A DNA stretch of 64,000 nt, from NCBI GenBank assembly GCA_034008185.1, contig CM067081.1, forward strand, positions 30,688,806-30,752,805. Direction: 5' to 3'. The notes below the pieces were generated by a model. It was not told the origin of the DNA and did no database searches. It worked only from the letters and a program-made list of their open reading frames with translations. Of the stretch, positions 1-13,500 are shown piece by piece. Positions within the stretch are counted from its first letter, which is position 1, and every line of letters begins with the position of its first letter. The DNA is from Gorsachius magnificus. Lineage: Eukaryota > Chordata > Aves > Pelecaniformes > Ardeidae. The position numbers were made by a program, and so were the translations under genes.

Positions 1-74
1 CACCCCAGGATTCTCCCTCCCTCCCTTCCACCATCAGAGCTATAACCAAATCAATTCCTTCCTCATTACAGCTG

Positions 75-225
75 GGGAGAGAGGAGGGGAGAAGAAGGAA
101 GAGAAGGAGAGGGATAGGATGGGATGGGGTGGGATGGGGGAAGGCAAGGCAACGCAAGGCAACGCAAGGCAAGGCAAGGCAAGGGAAGGCAAGGGAAAGG
201 AAGGGAAAGGAAGGGAAGGGAAGGT
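75..225. repeat. Purine-rich minisatellite, (AAGGC)n / (AAGGG)n type
   Basis: The plus strand is almost all purine plus a regular C. It passes from GGGAT-like units through a 10-base unit (AAGGCAACGC) and AAGGC units to AAGGG/AAAGG units. The ORFs read across it on both strands are low-complexity artefacts. Confidence 0.85.
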
Positions 226-3200
226 TCACAGGCAAGAAAGCAAGGAATTAAGCAAGAAAGACACAAAGTGAAGAAAGAAATGCATAAAGAAAGTGTGTGT
301 TGCTATTAGCTTATTTACTGTCAGTTTTTGTTCCTTTACTGTTCAGTCACACTGTGATGATGAATATTTTTACCTAGTTTTCCCGGCCTTCACTGGAATT
401 TTTTCACTTTCCTGATCAATCATCACCTTTTTCAAATCTTTTCATTTGAAACAATTCTCTCCAAACTACAAATGGCCTTTTAGAGCATTTCTCCACTCAA
501 GTGTAACCATGTGTGGTTGAACATGATAGAAAAAATATCTGGAAATAGGGCCCTGGGTAAGGCCCAGAGAACCGTATCAAACTAGCAGTGTTTTCAGTTA
601 GACCTCTGATTCTAAAGGTACCTGAGGGCCATGAGGCATTTGGTGTTGGATAGTTGTTCTCCAGGACAAAAATGTAAGGAGGCAGTGTCAAGAGGAATTA
701 GAGTTGTTGTACTGCTGATGTTTGACGAACCTGGAGACTGTCATTTCTCTTTTCTGTGCTTTTCTGTCATTTGTCTGCTTTCCTCAACAGGAGTCCTCAA
801 AGAAGGGACATGCATGCGATGCGATGCAATGTTTATACATCGCCTGAAAAGTGCCAGCCTGGATTAATGACTATATCACAAACACCATATTGTTGCATCA
901 CTATACTGCAAATCAGTTTGCAAACACAAATTACCCTTGTTAGGGAAACCCCAGGAATAGAAGGAGGTGGATGGGGTAGAAGGGAGAGCACAGTCGCCAA
1001 GCTCTGCACACTCCTGGCTGACCAAGAGAAGCATATGGAAAATAGCGTAGGCAGTGGGACTATACATAGGATTTCTGACCCACAACCTTCATGCTGCTTT
1101 CGCTTGGGCTGGCCACAACCTGTGACTGAGCACAACCGGTGATAACGATCCCGCACCTCCCTGATCTCCAGGAACTTTCCCCAATGCCAGTGGGTTTCCT
1201 CCTGCCAGGATCATCACCTTCCTCTTCCTGACTCCCCTTCTCTTTTCCATTACTGCTTCTTCTTTACAGGAGCCCTTCTTTTTGGGCAACTCTGCTTTCC
1301 AGGACACCAAGCCCTAGATTTCACCATCTAAATAGTTTATCTGCAAAAGCACAGTATGTTCTCAGTCTCCTAATAGGTGTCTCTGCCCCACATCTCTTTA
1401 TTAACTGGAGAATTCAGAGCATTCTATTTTGGTTTAGTCCCAAAACTGACAACCAGCCTGTACCAGTTGCAGCTAGCAAGTAGCAGGCTTCTGCTTGAGA
1501 GTTCAAAAGCTCATTTTGGGGCATTCACGTCCATACATACATACACCCAGTTATCTGCTGCCTGTTAGCATTCACAGTTTCAGCCATTTTTCACCTACAA
1601 CACCCACACAGTTTCTTGTTGTCCACTGCTGGATTATCTGGCCAGGAATAAAGCTTGAGCTTTGAAGATTTTCACTTAGTTGGAGCATGTGTGACACCTC
1701 CTCTCCCAGTGGTTAACTGGTGTTCAGTGGGAAGCTGGATTTCTGCTTAGACTTCTCTCCCCAAACCCTTTGGTAGGGCTTCTCTGGTCTACCGTGCCTG
1801 CAGAAGATCTGTAGGAACAAAGTGTCACTCACACAACTCCTTGTGAAATTCAGATGAGCTTGGCCAACTTGGGCTCTCGTGGGCTGCTCTTCACCCAGAA
1901 TACAGGAAAAGAAAATGGGCAGCCAGAGGGACAGGGGGTGGGATTTTTCCTAGTCTGGACTGAAATTCATGACAGAGATGAAGTTTCTTTTTTTTTTTTT
2001 CTTAACCAAAGAAATAGGCTTGGACCTGGTGGAAATCCCGTGACTCATGAAAAATTCGCGAGACCCGGACATGCTCCACATTCCTGACTCATTTGAGCAC
2101 TCCCATCAGAGCTGTCATCACAGAGACAGTCATCCAACTAGGGGAAGGGAAACCATACCACGTGGCTTACAGTTAGCGGCATTTTTCAAACACTTTCGAG
2201 ACAAATCACAATGTACTTAAAGAGTTTCCAGGGTGAAATATATCAACAAAATTATTCAGTATGAATAATTCTCCCAGTACTATTTACTGTCACACATTAG
2301 GATCAAGAAGTAGAAAAGGACGTGTGAGAGACAGAGAAGAGAGAAAGAAAAGAAGGAAATTGTCCTCCCACATGCTCAGAAGATGTATCGTTTCTGGATT
2401 GCTTCAAACTGAAAGGAACCCAATAATTATGATTTCACATTTCCAAAAGAACTAAGCCCAGTCCTACACAAATAGCCTCACTGTAGTAACATGCTGCTAG
2501 CCCCTCATCCTAACCCTGAACACAGTATAAAGAACTGACCCAGCAGGCTACCAGCGCTAATTCTGGTTGTGGCTAGCCCTCACGTGTTCACTTTTCATTA
2601 ACCCTGTACTGCTCAGGTCTTCATTAAACCTGTTAGTCTTTTTATCTTCTGGTGTGCTCATCCTGATATGTTTTGAAGTCAAAACTCAGACTTGCATGCT
2701 CACAAAATGGGAGAAGGTTCCGGGGCACCAGCAAAGAGTCTGATTTGTGTTATTTATGAAATTATGACATCCTACAGATTTTTATTAATGTAAACCTGAG
2801 CCTGCTATGGTTTAGCAAGGAACAAAGCTGTTGAGTGGCCTTCTCGTGAGCAAGAGTTGGCTCCTGAGATAGATGGTCCCAATGCCTGAAACGCAGGCAG
2901 ATCTGAGCTCTGTCCCCAATCAGACACGAAGGAAGATTTGACTTGCTTGACTAGTGCTTTTCAAGAGTCATGAGACCTTCCCCTAGGAAGCACCTTGTGT
3001 GTACAGTGGTTTGAATTAACAGAGCTCAGAAGTGCACAAAGTCCAGAGCAAGGCTCGGGCTCACATCCCTGGAGCTGGCTCTGCAGAGGCTTGATCACTC
3101 CACCCTTTCAATGGACACAGCTTGCAAGAAGGTATAGAGTGTTTAGCTCCATGACCCCATCTATGCAAAAAGCTGTTGCAGCAAAACTGGTCTGGCAAGA

Positions 3201-4900
3201 AGTCTTGTTCCAAACCAAAGTTCACACAGCAATGAGAAATCTGCATGAAGACCACCTGCTGAGCACATGCTTAAGTCAATGCAAGCAAGTATTTTGATGT
3301 CAGAGGAATTGCTCCCAGGAGTTACTCTACCTGTGTGCCCAGGTCACCAGGTTCTGGACACTCAGGAGTCCCGCAGCACTACAATGAGTTCACAGTCCCA
3401 TGACAGGGGAAATTCTGGTTTATATACATATCCTTTTATTTTTGAAGTAATATATCAGCCTTTCCAGCATCTCCCTGGAAAAGGAGATTCCTGTCTGACA
3501 GAACAGAGCAACAAAAGGGAACACAGAGATTTTTATGGTTTTTGTCATCTTTTAATATTTTTTCATGAACTGCGGTTATAGCAGTTTCAAATCATAGCCA
3601 TTGCTTGCTGCTTTGTTTCTACTTATCAGACTCAAAGCCAAAACTAAAAGTAAAGCTAGCATGTTTGACATACTTCATCCTGTGCAAGAGAACAGCCTAT
3701 AACAGCTAGGAAGAAAACATTGAATTAAAAAAATAAGGAAGGAAAGAAAAGGAAAGGAAAGCTCTTGCTTTTACAGAATTATTATTCAAAAGCCATGGTA
3801 CACAGCTCTGAAGCTGAGTGGTGTACATTGCACAGACTAGTGTATGCCTCTGACGTGCTAAACACTGATATCTCTTTATAATGATGTGTTAATGTAAGGG
3901 GAGTGATTTTGCAAAATTTTATGCCTTATTAAGGAAATGATTCAAGCCCAGGAAATGTGCGGGTTAAGTACTTGCTTTCATAAACATGGGTTATGGTGGA
4001 AAAAAAGATTTTAGATATTATGTGGAAAAATGCAGTAAAAAGCGCTGAATTAGCCCATTCCATTACATTGAATTGTTCAGCAATTATGGTCATCCCCCAG
4101 CCTAGAAAATTAAAGTATATGATGAAAACCCAATCTAAAGATATCCACTGCTGTGCTACTGAAGACATAGCATATCATGCTTAAAAGGCACTTAGGGCTT
4201 CAATGACCAAAAAAAAGTTATCTGAGGAATAAGCTTAAACCAGCTACTGTCCCAGCCCGGTGCTGCCCTCCTCTCTTTCCTTTCACTTCTCAAACCACTC
4301 ACGCAAATAGGAATTGCAACAGATTGCCAGGGGCTCAAACATGCTCTTCATAAGTGGAAGACCTCATACAAAACTCTTTAATTGCAAAGCAAGAGCAGCC
4401 TTTTGTGCCCTTCCTTCCAGAAGGCAGGATCGGTCCACCAGGCAGCGTGATGGGGATGGCCCATCTTGCTAGGGAAGGAAAATATGTCATGATCCAAGCT
4501 GGGTGGAGTAGAAGAAATAATTTTCAAATATTCGTTTGAACTTGAAAGCCACTTTGTATTTCATTGCTTTCCCTATGCCATCAAGCTCACCCACCACAAC
4601 CATTTCGTTTCTGGATGGTGTGCACATGAACACTCGTGGAAAGCATGCTTTTCGTGCACATGCTTGAGCAGTCTATGCAAGTCCCTTTCGGGCTGAATAG
4701 CTATCATCTGCAGCATGCTTTTTGAACGATGCTGAGTTTCTCAGTTCTATTTATGTTCTACTATTTACTAGAGACATTCGCACCTACTGGATATTAGCTT
4801 AGCAGAACTTTCGCTTTCAGCTCCAAAAGCCACTCACGGTTCCTTCTTTCTTGCTTTCCCTCGGTTCCCTCTCCCCAACATTTAGAAGCAGTAACTTTAG
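226..4900. other. Non-coding DNA, no gene seen
   Basis: No ORF here resembles a known protein, and none has the length or composition of an exon. A 13-base poly-T run lies at 1988-2000. The stretch is otherwise ordinary single-copy AT-leaning DNA. Intron and intergenic DNA cannot be told apart from sequence alone. Confidence 0.6.
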
Positions 4901-7900
4901 CCAGAATTCTTTTTTTTTTTTCTAAATTTAAAAATAATAATGTGGCTCCTCACTATAAAATGTCTGTCTCCTCCACTCCCAGCCTCCTGGGGGTTGCCGT
5001 GGGCATGGTCTGCAAATTAAGTGGAGGCACTCAGCCCTCAGTTCAGCTCTAGTCAAACATTAGCTGCAGTGTTTACCCTTGTGTAATCTTCAGTTTTGCA
5101 TTAATTTAACACTGCTCAGCACTTTTTTAACATGTTCAGCAAATACATGGCACATAGTGCTTTGTGTCTGTATCTCCCCCATCAAACCAAGTTTTGATTT
5201 TTAACCAAACTCATCAAAGTAAACTCCTTGCAATACTTTTCACCCTCTACTTTGATCTTTACATAATAAAAAAAAAAATAATGTTGCTTTATGTGGTAAT
5301 TCAGCTATACTCTGAGGGTTTTTCCCCCTTAACTTCAAAGAGAGCAAATAGGAAATTGTTTTCATTTTTTTTTCACATTTCACAAACATGTTTTTGTTGG
5401 TTTTGAGCAGGAGAAGGTAGTATGCATCTCCCAATTAATAATTCCCAGGTAACATCACGGCCTCTTGTAAGCACAGATCTCAAGAAATTCGGTTCATAAC
5501 ACAAACAAATAGAACTCTCTTTGAAGGTCTGGCTAAAGGACAGTCAGAAACGGAGTGGGAGCAGATCATCATTCTTAAGCAGCCTTCTATCTTTGAACCT
5601 TCCTCTGTGCAAAATAAAACAAACAGAAATCTTGGAGTATTTAGTTAGAAAGCCACTCACCTCCTGGCTTCAAAACTGCAAAATCCCACTGGGCCGGGAA
5701 GAGCAGGGACTAATGCCACACAACCTAGAGATCTCGCCCCAGCCCTCTTACAGGTAATCCCACAACGACGAGGGAAGAGATTTTGTTAAAGCAAGGACTG
5801 AAGTAAAGTCAACACCAGACCTCAGGCTTTTTGGCTGTCCAAATAAAGATCTAGCATTTCACACCCACTGAGGACACTTGTGTAACTCCCACCGCATGAC
5901 AGAGTGGGCAATCAGGCTCTTACATTGGCATTTGAATAGCGTGATCTTTTCCAGGCTGGTGAGGCACATCAGCACATGCCTCATCCCACCTACACCAATA
6001 CTAGTAACTCTGCAAAAAATCAATAGCTATGTGACAAAAAGGTTTCAGGCTCCGTGTGCTTTCATCGTGTGGGGGCTCAGGCAGGGCCTGGAGAGGAGCT
6101 GGAGGAGCTGGAGGCTACAGGGACCATTTCCACCCCACGTCACAATGTCCCAGTCAGAAGAGCTGGCAGAGGCGAAGGGCACTTCGGCTGCTGTTAAGTT
6201 ATACAGAGGTGCAAAGACCAAGAAAAAGAGCTGCTTGAGCTTCGCTGCTTCCCCTTGCAGCTGACTTTTCATCAAATTCCCCTTGCCACGCTACTCCCAC
6301 CCCAAGGACCCGACATGTCTGAACGTTGCCCTCGGGCAAGGGGGGACTGCGCTCAATCTCTGGCGCGCCAAATTTAGTACAAAGAGCGAAAATCCCAGAG
6401 CAAACAAGGGAAAACACAGAGCTTGCTGTTCCTTGTCCATGAGATAATTCTCTTTAGCTTATTGACATACATTGCTTTGTTTCTTCTCCCATTTAGGAAA
6501 GTACGCAATTATGTGCTCGGACGGGAGCTGGAAGCACTGAGCCGGTTCTGCTGGATGGTACCCTGCCGGCTGAGCACTCCCCAGGGACCCCCTTGATCTC
6601 CTCACGCCTGTCTGAGGCCCTGCTCAAGTCAAAGAGATTAAGGAAGTCAGTGAGAATTTAGGCACGCCTGGCTCCAACAAGCCATTTGCACCAATTCACA
6701 AAGGAAAAACCTTGGAAGTGTTTCCAAAAATACAGGCCAGTCGTGTGAGTTAAGACTGCAAGGGAGCCTAACGCGCAGACTTTCCCCATAATCAGGGTTT
6801 ACCTCAACTCTGTTTATTCTGTAAACTCTGGTTTCTCAACAGAAACAGCTCATCATGCTACACCCCAGCTCAACAGACATGCAGAAAGCCTTTGTAAAGA
6901 CCTAGGAGTAGAGCAACCCAGCTGTTTCTTTCATGAAAACTGTTTGTTAGCAAACTATCTCATCATTTTCCAAGCATTTGGGGGGGAAAAAGAAGAAGAT
7001 ATTAATAATAATTACATGCAATGGGAAGCTGCCAGATTGATGGCATTGAAAAGCAAGGGAGTATCTCAGGCCACAGACAATTACCAGCGTGGACAGTAGC
7101 AGCGTAGCTGTCCCCACAGCCTCTGGTTAGGGAGCAGAGGCGGGGAGCCCAGGCTTTATCCTGCAGACAAGTGAATTATTCAGAGCAAGCCATTTGCCAG
7201 ATTGTCCTTTCCTTTATTTTTTTTTTTTTTTTTTTTTTGTTTTTATTTGAGAAGTGAATTTCTGCAGAGCGCTTATGATTTCACAGATTTTTTTCTCAGA
7301 ATTGTTGAATAATTCTTGGCCCACGGCCCATCCACAGGCTGTTCACATTGAGGCTGCACAGGCCGAGCAGCATGAGGGAGGTTAGCACTAGGTGCAGCTT
7401 GGGGCTGGAGGCCACCAAAAGCAAGGGAAAGAGCTCGCGCTGGACCACTGCCACCCCAGGGCTCAGCCCGAAGGCCAGAGCAGTGCTATGTGTCCCTTAG
7501 CTGATGGGAGAAGGCAAGACCTCTCCTGTGGCAGAGCTTGGCGGCTGTGTGATGCAAGCTGAGTTTGTGGCTGCTTTGTTCATGGAAACATATCCATCCA
7601 TCCATGCAGATTGACCAGACTGACCATGCTGTGTCATCCCCATGGATATCAGAGGAGGTATGGACTGTATGTGCAGATGTAGCCACCTGGGCTCGTTGCT
7701 TTTCTGTCCTTATCACTTTTGTAATCAAACATCAGGACTGAATACCTGTATTCATTTATTCAGCATTCACTTGGCTATCGAGCTGAATTTTCAACACAGA
7801 GAGTCATGAAGAGCATCAGCAAGCATTCACTTCTCAAAATAAATCAGAAAAGAAATGCACGCTGTTTCATCTTGCTTGATGTCACTACAGAGTAGACCCA

Positions 7901-9786
7901 CCAAAATAGTATAGAGGGGAGACAGTGATTCCCCATGCATGAGGATAGCTAATAAATTAAGGGCGACACAACGTGGATCAAATTCAAACCACTGTAGGTT
8001 CTTGACTGCATTACTGCCGAACCCTGAGCCACCCAGTCCCTCTCTCCCTCACCCCTCCAAAATATGTTTAGATTCCAAACACAAAGCTTAATTGTTTATT
8101 AAGGAAGTGGTTATGATGGGAAAATAATGCCGCTATGGAGGAAAGAGCAGGAGGGTTTTACAACATGCAGTGGTATTTATCATCATCTCCTCCAGATCAA
8201 CTCCCTCACCCCTTTGTTCTCGCTTTGCTTTTGCTTTAATTCTTACTGAAATAGAAGTCACTTCTCTGACTGTGGACAGGATGGTATGCAGAACCCACAC
8301 AGGATGACTGCATTGTATTGATATCATGAAAAAAGATCAGCTTTCCTTGTATTCATAGCCCTGCGAGACCTCTAATTAAACATGTGGCCTTATTTAACCC
8401 CTGTTTTATTCTCCCAATGCAGCTGGTGTAATTACAAACCAAACTTATTTTACACCCTGTTGTAGTGTATTGATATATCTCCTGTTAAACAGAATAATTT
8501 CACGCATGGAAACCGGAGCTAATTTTTCCCTTTGAGGAAGTAGGACTGTGAGCTGGTGCCTAACTATCTATTCTGTGTAATTATACCCATGAAAGCACCA
8601 CAAAAATCCATGGTCATAGGTCCATGCTCAGATCTTCAGAGCATGTTTACAAGACCACAGTCATCTCTCCATCACATCCTGTAGAGCTGTACCAGGGACA
8701 GACTCAGCCTAATGAACCACTGGTGGCAGAATCAGAAAATCCTCAATAATGGAGCAAAGCTCAAAACAACCCTGGCTTGTTCCTAAATCTGCAGTGCTCA
8801 CATCATGTATATCTTTATTCAGTGATGCAGGATGACTCATGAAAATGTTAGCTCAAGATATATTTTAAACTCCTGAGCTAGCACTGTCCTGAGAAGAAAA
8901 TTCTAATTTTGCTTCCTGTGGGCATACTTTTGAGAGCAGATTATAAATCTGAGTAGTGAAAATTGCACTCCTTTTTTTTCCACACAGGCAGTTTTGGAAG
9001 ATCAGGATTTTTCACTGCAAAAACAGCAAATTGCCCACACAAACAATTTACATGCACACCCAAAACCACACACCCCAAATCCCATGCTCCTGTTCTCCAC
9101 CCTTGCACAGTGTGTTGCTCTCTTTTCTTCTCTGGTTGGCCTAAGCTTGGCTTTGTGAGATTGCCCCTAGCTTTGCAATAACAAATTTAGTTCTTTCCAC
9201 CGAGGCAGGAAATTTTCACGCTCTAAAACCAGCAAAGCCTGTTCCATTTCTGGCTGGCTGCAGTTGGGTCTGCATATTCACTCCGGGTGTTTCGGCTGGA
9301 AAGCTGTGCTGAGGCCATTTTGAATGTCTAGCTTTGAATGTCAGGCATGAAATGAGTTTGGAGAAAGCTGGTCCCACGGTGGGACACAAGGCAGCACCAA
9401 ACAAGCTAGCGCTTCCAATGGGAGCAGCGCAGCTGCCTTCCCTCGCTGCCCGGTCCAGGCTGTCTAGCAGGCTCTGCGTCTGCCAACGCAACTGCTCTTC
9501 TCTTGGGAACCCCTTCCCTCCTTTTAGACCCAGCTCAAGATGCCTCTCACATAACCTTGATTCCACCTTCACTGCCAGCTCCCCATCTCTGTCTACTCTG
9601 CATATGTCTTGGGTTTGGTTTTTTTTTTCTTTTGGAGGAAATCAAGTACTTCTCTCAAAAAATTAAATCCATGTATGATTCTGGGAATAGTTGACTTCAA
9701 GGAATGCTCCCTATGGAGAGCACAGGCAAGATTACAGCTGCTTTAGTTTCCTACACTACTGCTGTGTTATCTCCCAGTAGGCTTTC
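4901..9786. other. Non-coding DNA with a 22-base poly-T run
   Basis: No supportable gene. A run of 22 T lies at 7217-7238. Between about 8330 and 8560 the sequence is AT-rich with several TAATTA/TAATTAC cores, which could be a conserved regulatory element but cannot be tested without an alignment. Confidence 0.55.
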
Positions 9787-10550
9787 AGAATCACAGTATC
9801 ACAGAAGGGTTGAGGTTGGAAGGGACCTTGGGAGATCATCTAGTCCAACCCCCCCTGTTCAAGCAGAGACACCTAGAGCAGGCTTCCTAGGACCATGTCC
9901 AGTGGGCTTTTTAATATCTCTAGGAGACTCTGTAACCTCTCTGGGCAACCTCTGCCACTGCTCAGTCACCTTCACAGTGGAAAAAAGTGGTCCCTGATGT
10001 TCAGAGAGAACCTCCTGTGTTTCGGTTTGGGGCCATTGCCTCTGGTCCTGCCACTGGGCACCACTGAAAAGAGCCTGGCCTCATCTTCTTTGTACTCTTC
10101 CTTCAGGTACTTATACATATTAATAAGATCCCCCCCGAGCCTTCTCTTCTCCAGGCTGAACAATCCCAGCTCTCCCAGCCTTTCCTCATATGAGAGGTGC
10201 TCCAGACTCTTAATCATCTTTGCAGCCCTTCGTTGGACTCTCCCCAATATGTCCATGTCTCTCTTGTACTGAGGAGCCCAGAACTGGACACAGAACTCCA
10301 GGTATGGTCTCATCAGTGCTGAGCAGAGGGGAAGGATCATCTCTCTTGACCTGCTGGCAATACTCCTTCTAATGGGACCCATAATCCGATTCGCCTTCTT
10401 TGCCACAAGGGCACCTTGGTGTGGTAAGTGGTCAGCTTGGTGTCCACCAGGACCCTCCAGGTCCTTTTCTACCAAGCTGCCTTCCAGCAGGGAGGCCCTT
10501 GTGTATACTGGTGCCTGGGGTTGTTCCTCCCTAGGTGCATGCTCAGCACC
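9787..10550 (-). mobile_element. CR1 LINE fragment, 5'-truncated, bird type
   Basis: CR1 is the dominant bird non-LTR retrotransposon. The plus strand opens at 9787 with agaatcacagtatcacag, the reverse complement of the short ATTCTGTG-like units that end CR1 elements. So the element runs right to left and its true 3' end lies at 9787. The minus strand encodes the C-terminal part of the CR1 reverse transcriptase (see the pseudogene entry) and then the short 3' UTR. The left (5') boundary near 10550 is approximate. Only about 0.75 kb remains of a 4-5 kb element, the usual 5' truncation. No target-site duplication was recognised. The copy cannot move by itself. Confidence 0.93.
9900..10475 (-). 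pseudogene. CR1 ORF2 C-terminal reverse-transcriptase remnant
   Basis: Reading right to left, one open frame (10475 to 9972) contains [45 protein letters not shown] and LINMYKYLK. These are the standard C-terminal landmarks of CR1 ORF2. The frame breaks at about 9980: after HFF the family sequence continues in another frame (TVKVTEQWQRLPREV...), so there is an indel in the run of T/C. The catalytic polymerase motifs and the endonuclease lie upstream and are missing. The remnant has no expected function. The family is certain; the CR1 subfamily was not determined. Confidence 0.9.
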
Positions 10551-13500
10551 TCACTAGGGGTGAGCAATGCTTGTTCTCCTGAAAACAAACAAAAATAAAC
10601 CCCCAAAATACTTGGATTTTAATTCAAAATTTCTTTCAAAAATTCAAAATTTTGTCCAAAAAAGCAGGGGGAAAAAAACACTTGAGTATTTTCACTCAAA
10701 TTCTCACTTGATGAGAAAGCCAGATTTTCAGCAAAAAGCAACAAAAGACATATGTCAGACAATGAATTCCATTCAGCTCTATGGGCTGGATGAATATGGC
10801 TGGCGTGCAGAAACCAGAGCACCTCCTTGGAGGGACAGAAAGTACATCCTTCTCTTTTAGCCAACAACACATCAAAGGTAATGGAAAAGTGGGTTTGCTT
10901 TCTGACCGGAGGAGATCACCAGATCATGGACTTAATTTCCAGACATCTTCTGTATGTTCCTCAGTATTTGTCTATAGTCTTTAAAATTTGCCAGAAGCAG
11001 CAGATTCAACCAGATCCCAGGGGAAGACACTCCCCAGCAAGCAAAGGCATTTATGTATTTCAGATTGTTCTCTGCATTTTTTGCATGAAGGCTTACTCTC
11101 TGGTCACTCCATGTCAAAGAAAATGGGACCATGAGGACACCAGGAGTTAGTGTAATAAACAGTGCCCTTGCCTGGAGGTTAGCTGTCTGTTTTGCTCAAC
11201 TGCTAGGATGGACCCTGAGAAATTTTTCAGGTCAGTCAGGCCCTGGACAAACCTCAGGGACCTTTAAGAGGCTGCTACGGACACTGGGCATGAAGAATTT
11301 GGGACGTGGGTTTTGTCCCATGCCAACTAGCAATCTCCCATTCAGTTTCCAGGCATGATTCAGGGGTTAACATGAGCAAGGGGCTGTTCAGGTGGGAAAT
11401 ACGGACAGATGCCCCTTTTTGGCAGGTGAAACAGTCCAATACATAAAAAAATGGGCCATTCTACAACCACAGATGGTCTTAAGGACATTGAATTTACCAC
11501 AATAAAGCAAGATGAGCCACACCAGTGTTTTCAGTGGTGCCAGTCCTTAGGGATGTTAGTCCACATTGTGAAACCCCTGTGAGAGGCAGCAGATGCATCT
11601 GGCTTCCCAGCAGACACATGGCACTAGCAAAGAGGCATGCTTCAGGTCCAGAGACTGGCAGATAAGGTGCAGCACGGAGTATATCAGAACTAGTAAGTGC
11701 CAGTTCCCTACTTCTGCAGACACGAATGCAATATATCACCTCCAGCCCACCCCACTCCTCCTCCACATAACACATGTGAAACGGAGGGTGGATTTTACAG
11801 GGGTTTTAGCCATGCTATGTCAGCCCAGACCTACCCTGCTGCCATCCCCAGGCCACTTTCCCAGGCAGAGGGAAGAACACCAAATTTACTCAGCTTCTTA
11901 GAAAGATGTTTCAGCTTACCTTGGACCCCAGATCACCTTCTGAGATCTTCCTCTTTCTCCACTGAGTCCTGAGGAGTCTTCGGTTGCTACCACCGTACCT
12001 CAAGTCCCTCATTTAAAGGGACATTAGAGATAAACCTAGGCAACATTTCTGAGTGATATCAACTTGCAAATGGCTCTTTTCTTCTGCAAGTCCAGACCGT
12101 GCACTACCCACAGCTTGCAGACCAGTTTTTCAAATGGTACACGCCTTCCTTCCCACCTCACATCCCACGCAAGGTCTGGGCCAGAACAACCAACCCCCTC
12201 TGACACCTGGCTCTGGCAGGGGTTAGGTGGCCATACTTCACCTTTTGTGTTGGAAACTCAGCACATGCTTGCTGGGAGATGTTTATGATCCAGCTGATTC
12301 TTGTGGTGGGGTTTTCAAAAGCTGCCAACACTGGCCCTACTCTGCTTGCATCTAGTAACACAATGGTTTTCAAATCCATCCTCTTTTTTCAGTAATTAGT
12401 GCATAATGGTATTCAAGCAGTATATCATAATTAGCTTCTCCCTCAAGACACCTCTCTGCCACACACAGATTCAGAACATCTTCATTTTCTTCTAAAAGGC
12501 ATTAATCTTTACAGCCAGGCATTTTGGCTTCCTTTTCTCCTCTATCCCCACCCAAATAGAAACTGTCTTCTCATCATGAGTCAGTTAGGCAAACCTACAG
12601 ACCACTGCCTGGATTTAAACCTTAAATCCAGTAGCATTTCAAAACAGGCCTGCTGTTATAGTTGGTCCAAAAGTTTGCTCCTGATTTGAGCGGTCTTCTG
12701 CGGTACCCAATGTTATGACCCCATACCATACTTTCTGCACAGAAATGTGAGTAGCTTATGGCTGAGTAACTTATTCTGATCTCTGCCGATGTTTGGGGTT
12801 TTTTTTTCTTTTTAAATGGGTTTGGTGGGGAGAGGGAACAGATGCTCTGGTTTTTAAGAGTCTTTATGGTTTCCTTACACCAGACTACTGATGTTATGTG
12901 CAACCATCACACCCATAAGAATTGGAGTCTGGTGTTGTCCTTGGGAAGACGAGGGTTAATTTGCCTGAGTCCAGCCACCAGGCTTAAAAGAAGAGGGGAA
13001 ACTTTGATTTCAGAGGGATATTCCTATTTACGCTGTGCATGAAAAGCGAAGCTGTCCTGAAACACACCACCCTTCTGCCGCCAAGCTTGGGGAGATTTCA
13101 GGGGGTCAGAGGAAACAGGGCTGGACCCCAGCTCTGCCTCTCATCACTGGATGTTCATTATGTATGTAATGTTCTTTGCTCTTGAAATTTATTTTGAGGT
13201 CAGGGAAACTTACCTTCTGTGTACATTGGGTTGAGGCATATTTTGTTAGCAAAATTTATAAGATGGCTTGTTTTAACAGTTGTTACAGTAGATTGATTGG
13301 GTAATATTTACTTGTGCTATAATTATCTTATTTCATAGTAGTGAATGTAAGGAGGCAGCTAGACACGCTGAAACCAGAATAACAGAAATCAGGAGATTTG
13401 CAGCAGGAGGCAAGGTGTTGTACTGTATATACTGTTGTGTCTTTTTATTTATATCAAGCTAAACTTGTTTTTCCAGCTATTTGTGCAATTGACCAGCTAC

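Noticed and set aside
75..225. Regular short repeats as a possible CRISPR array
   Set aside because: The units are 5-10 bp purine repeats without spacers, in a bird genome.
9334..9666. 110-codon ORF and overlapping antisense 118-codon ORF
   Set aside because: Both strands are open over the same GC-rich stretch and neither resembles a known protein.
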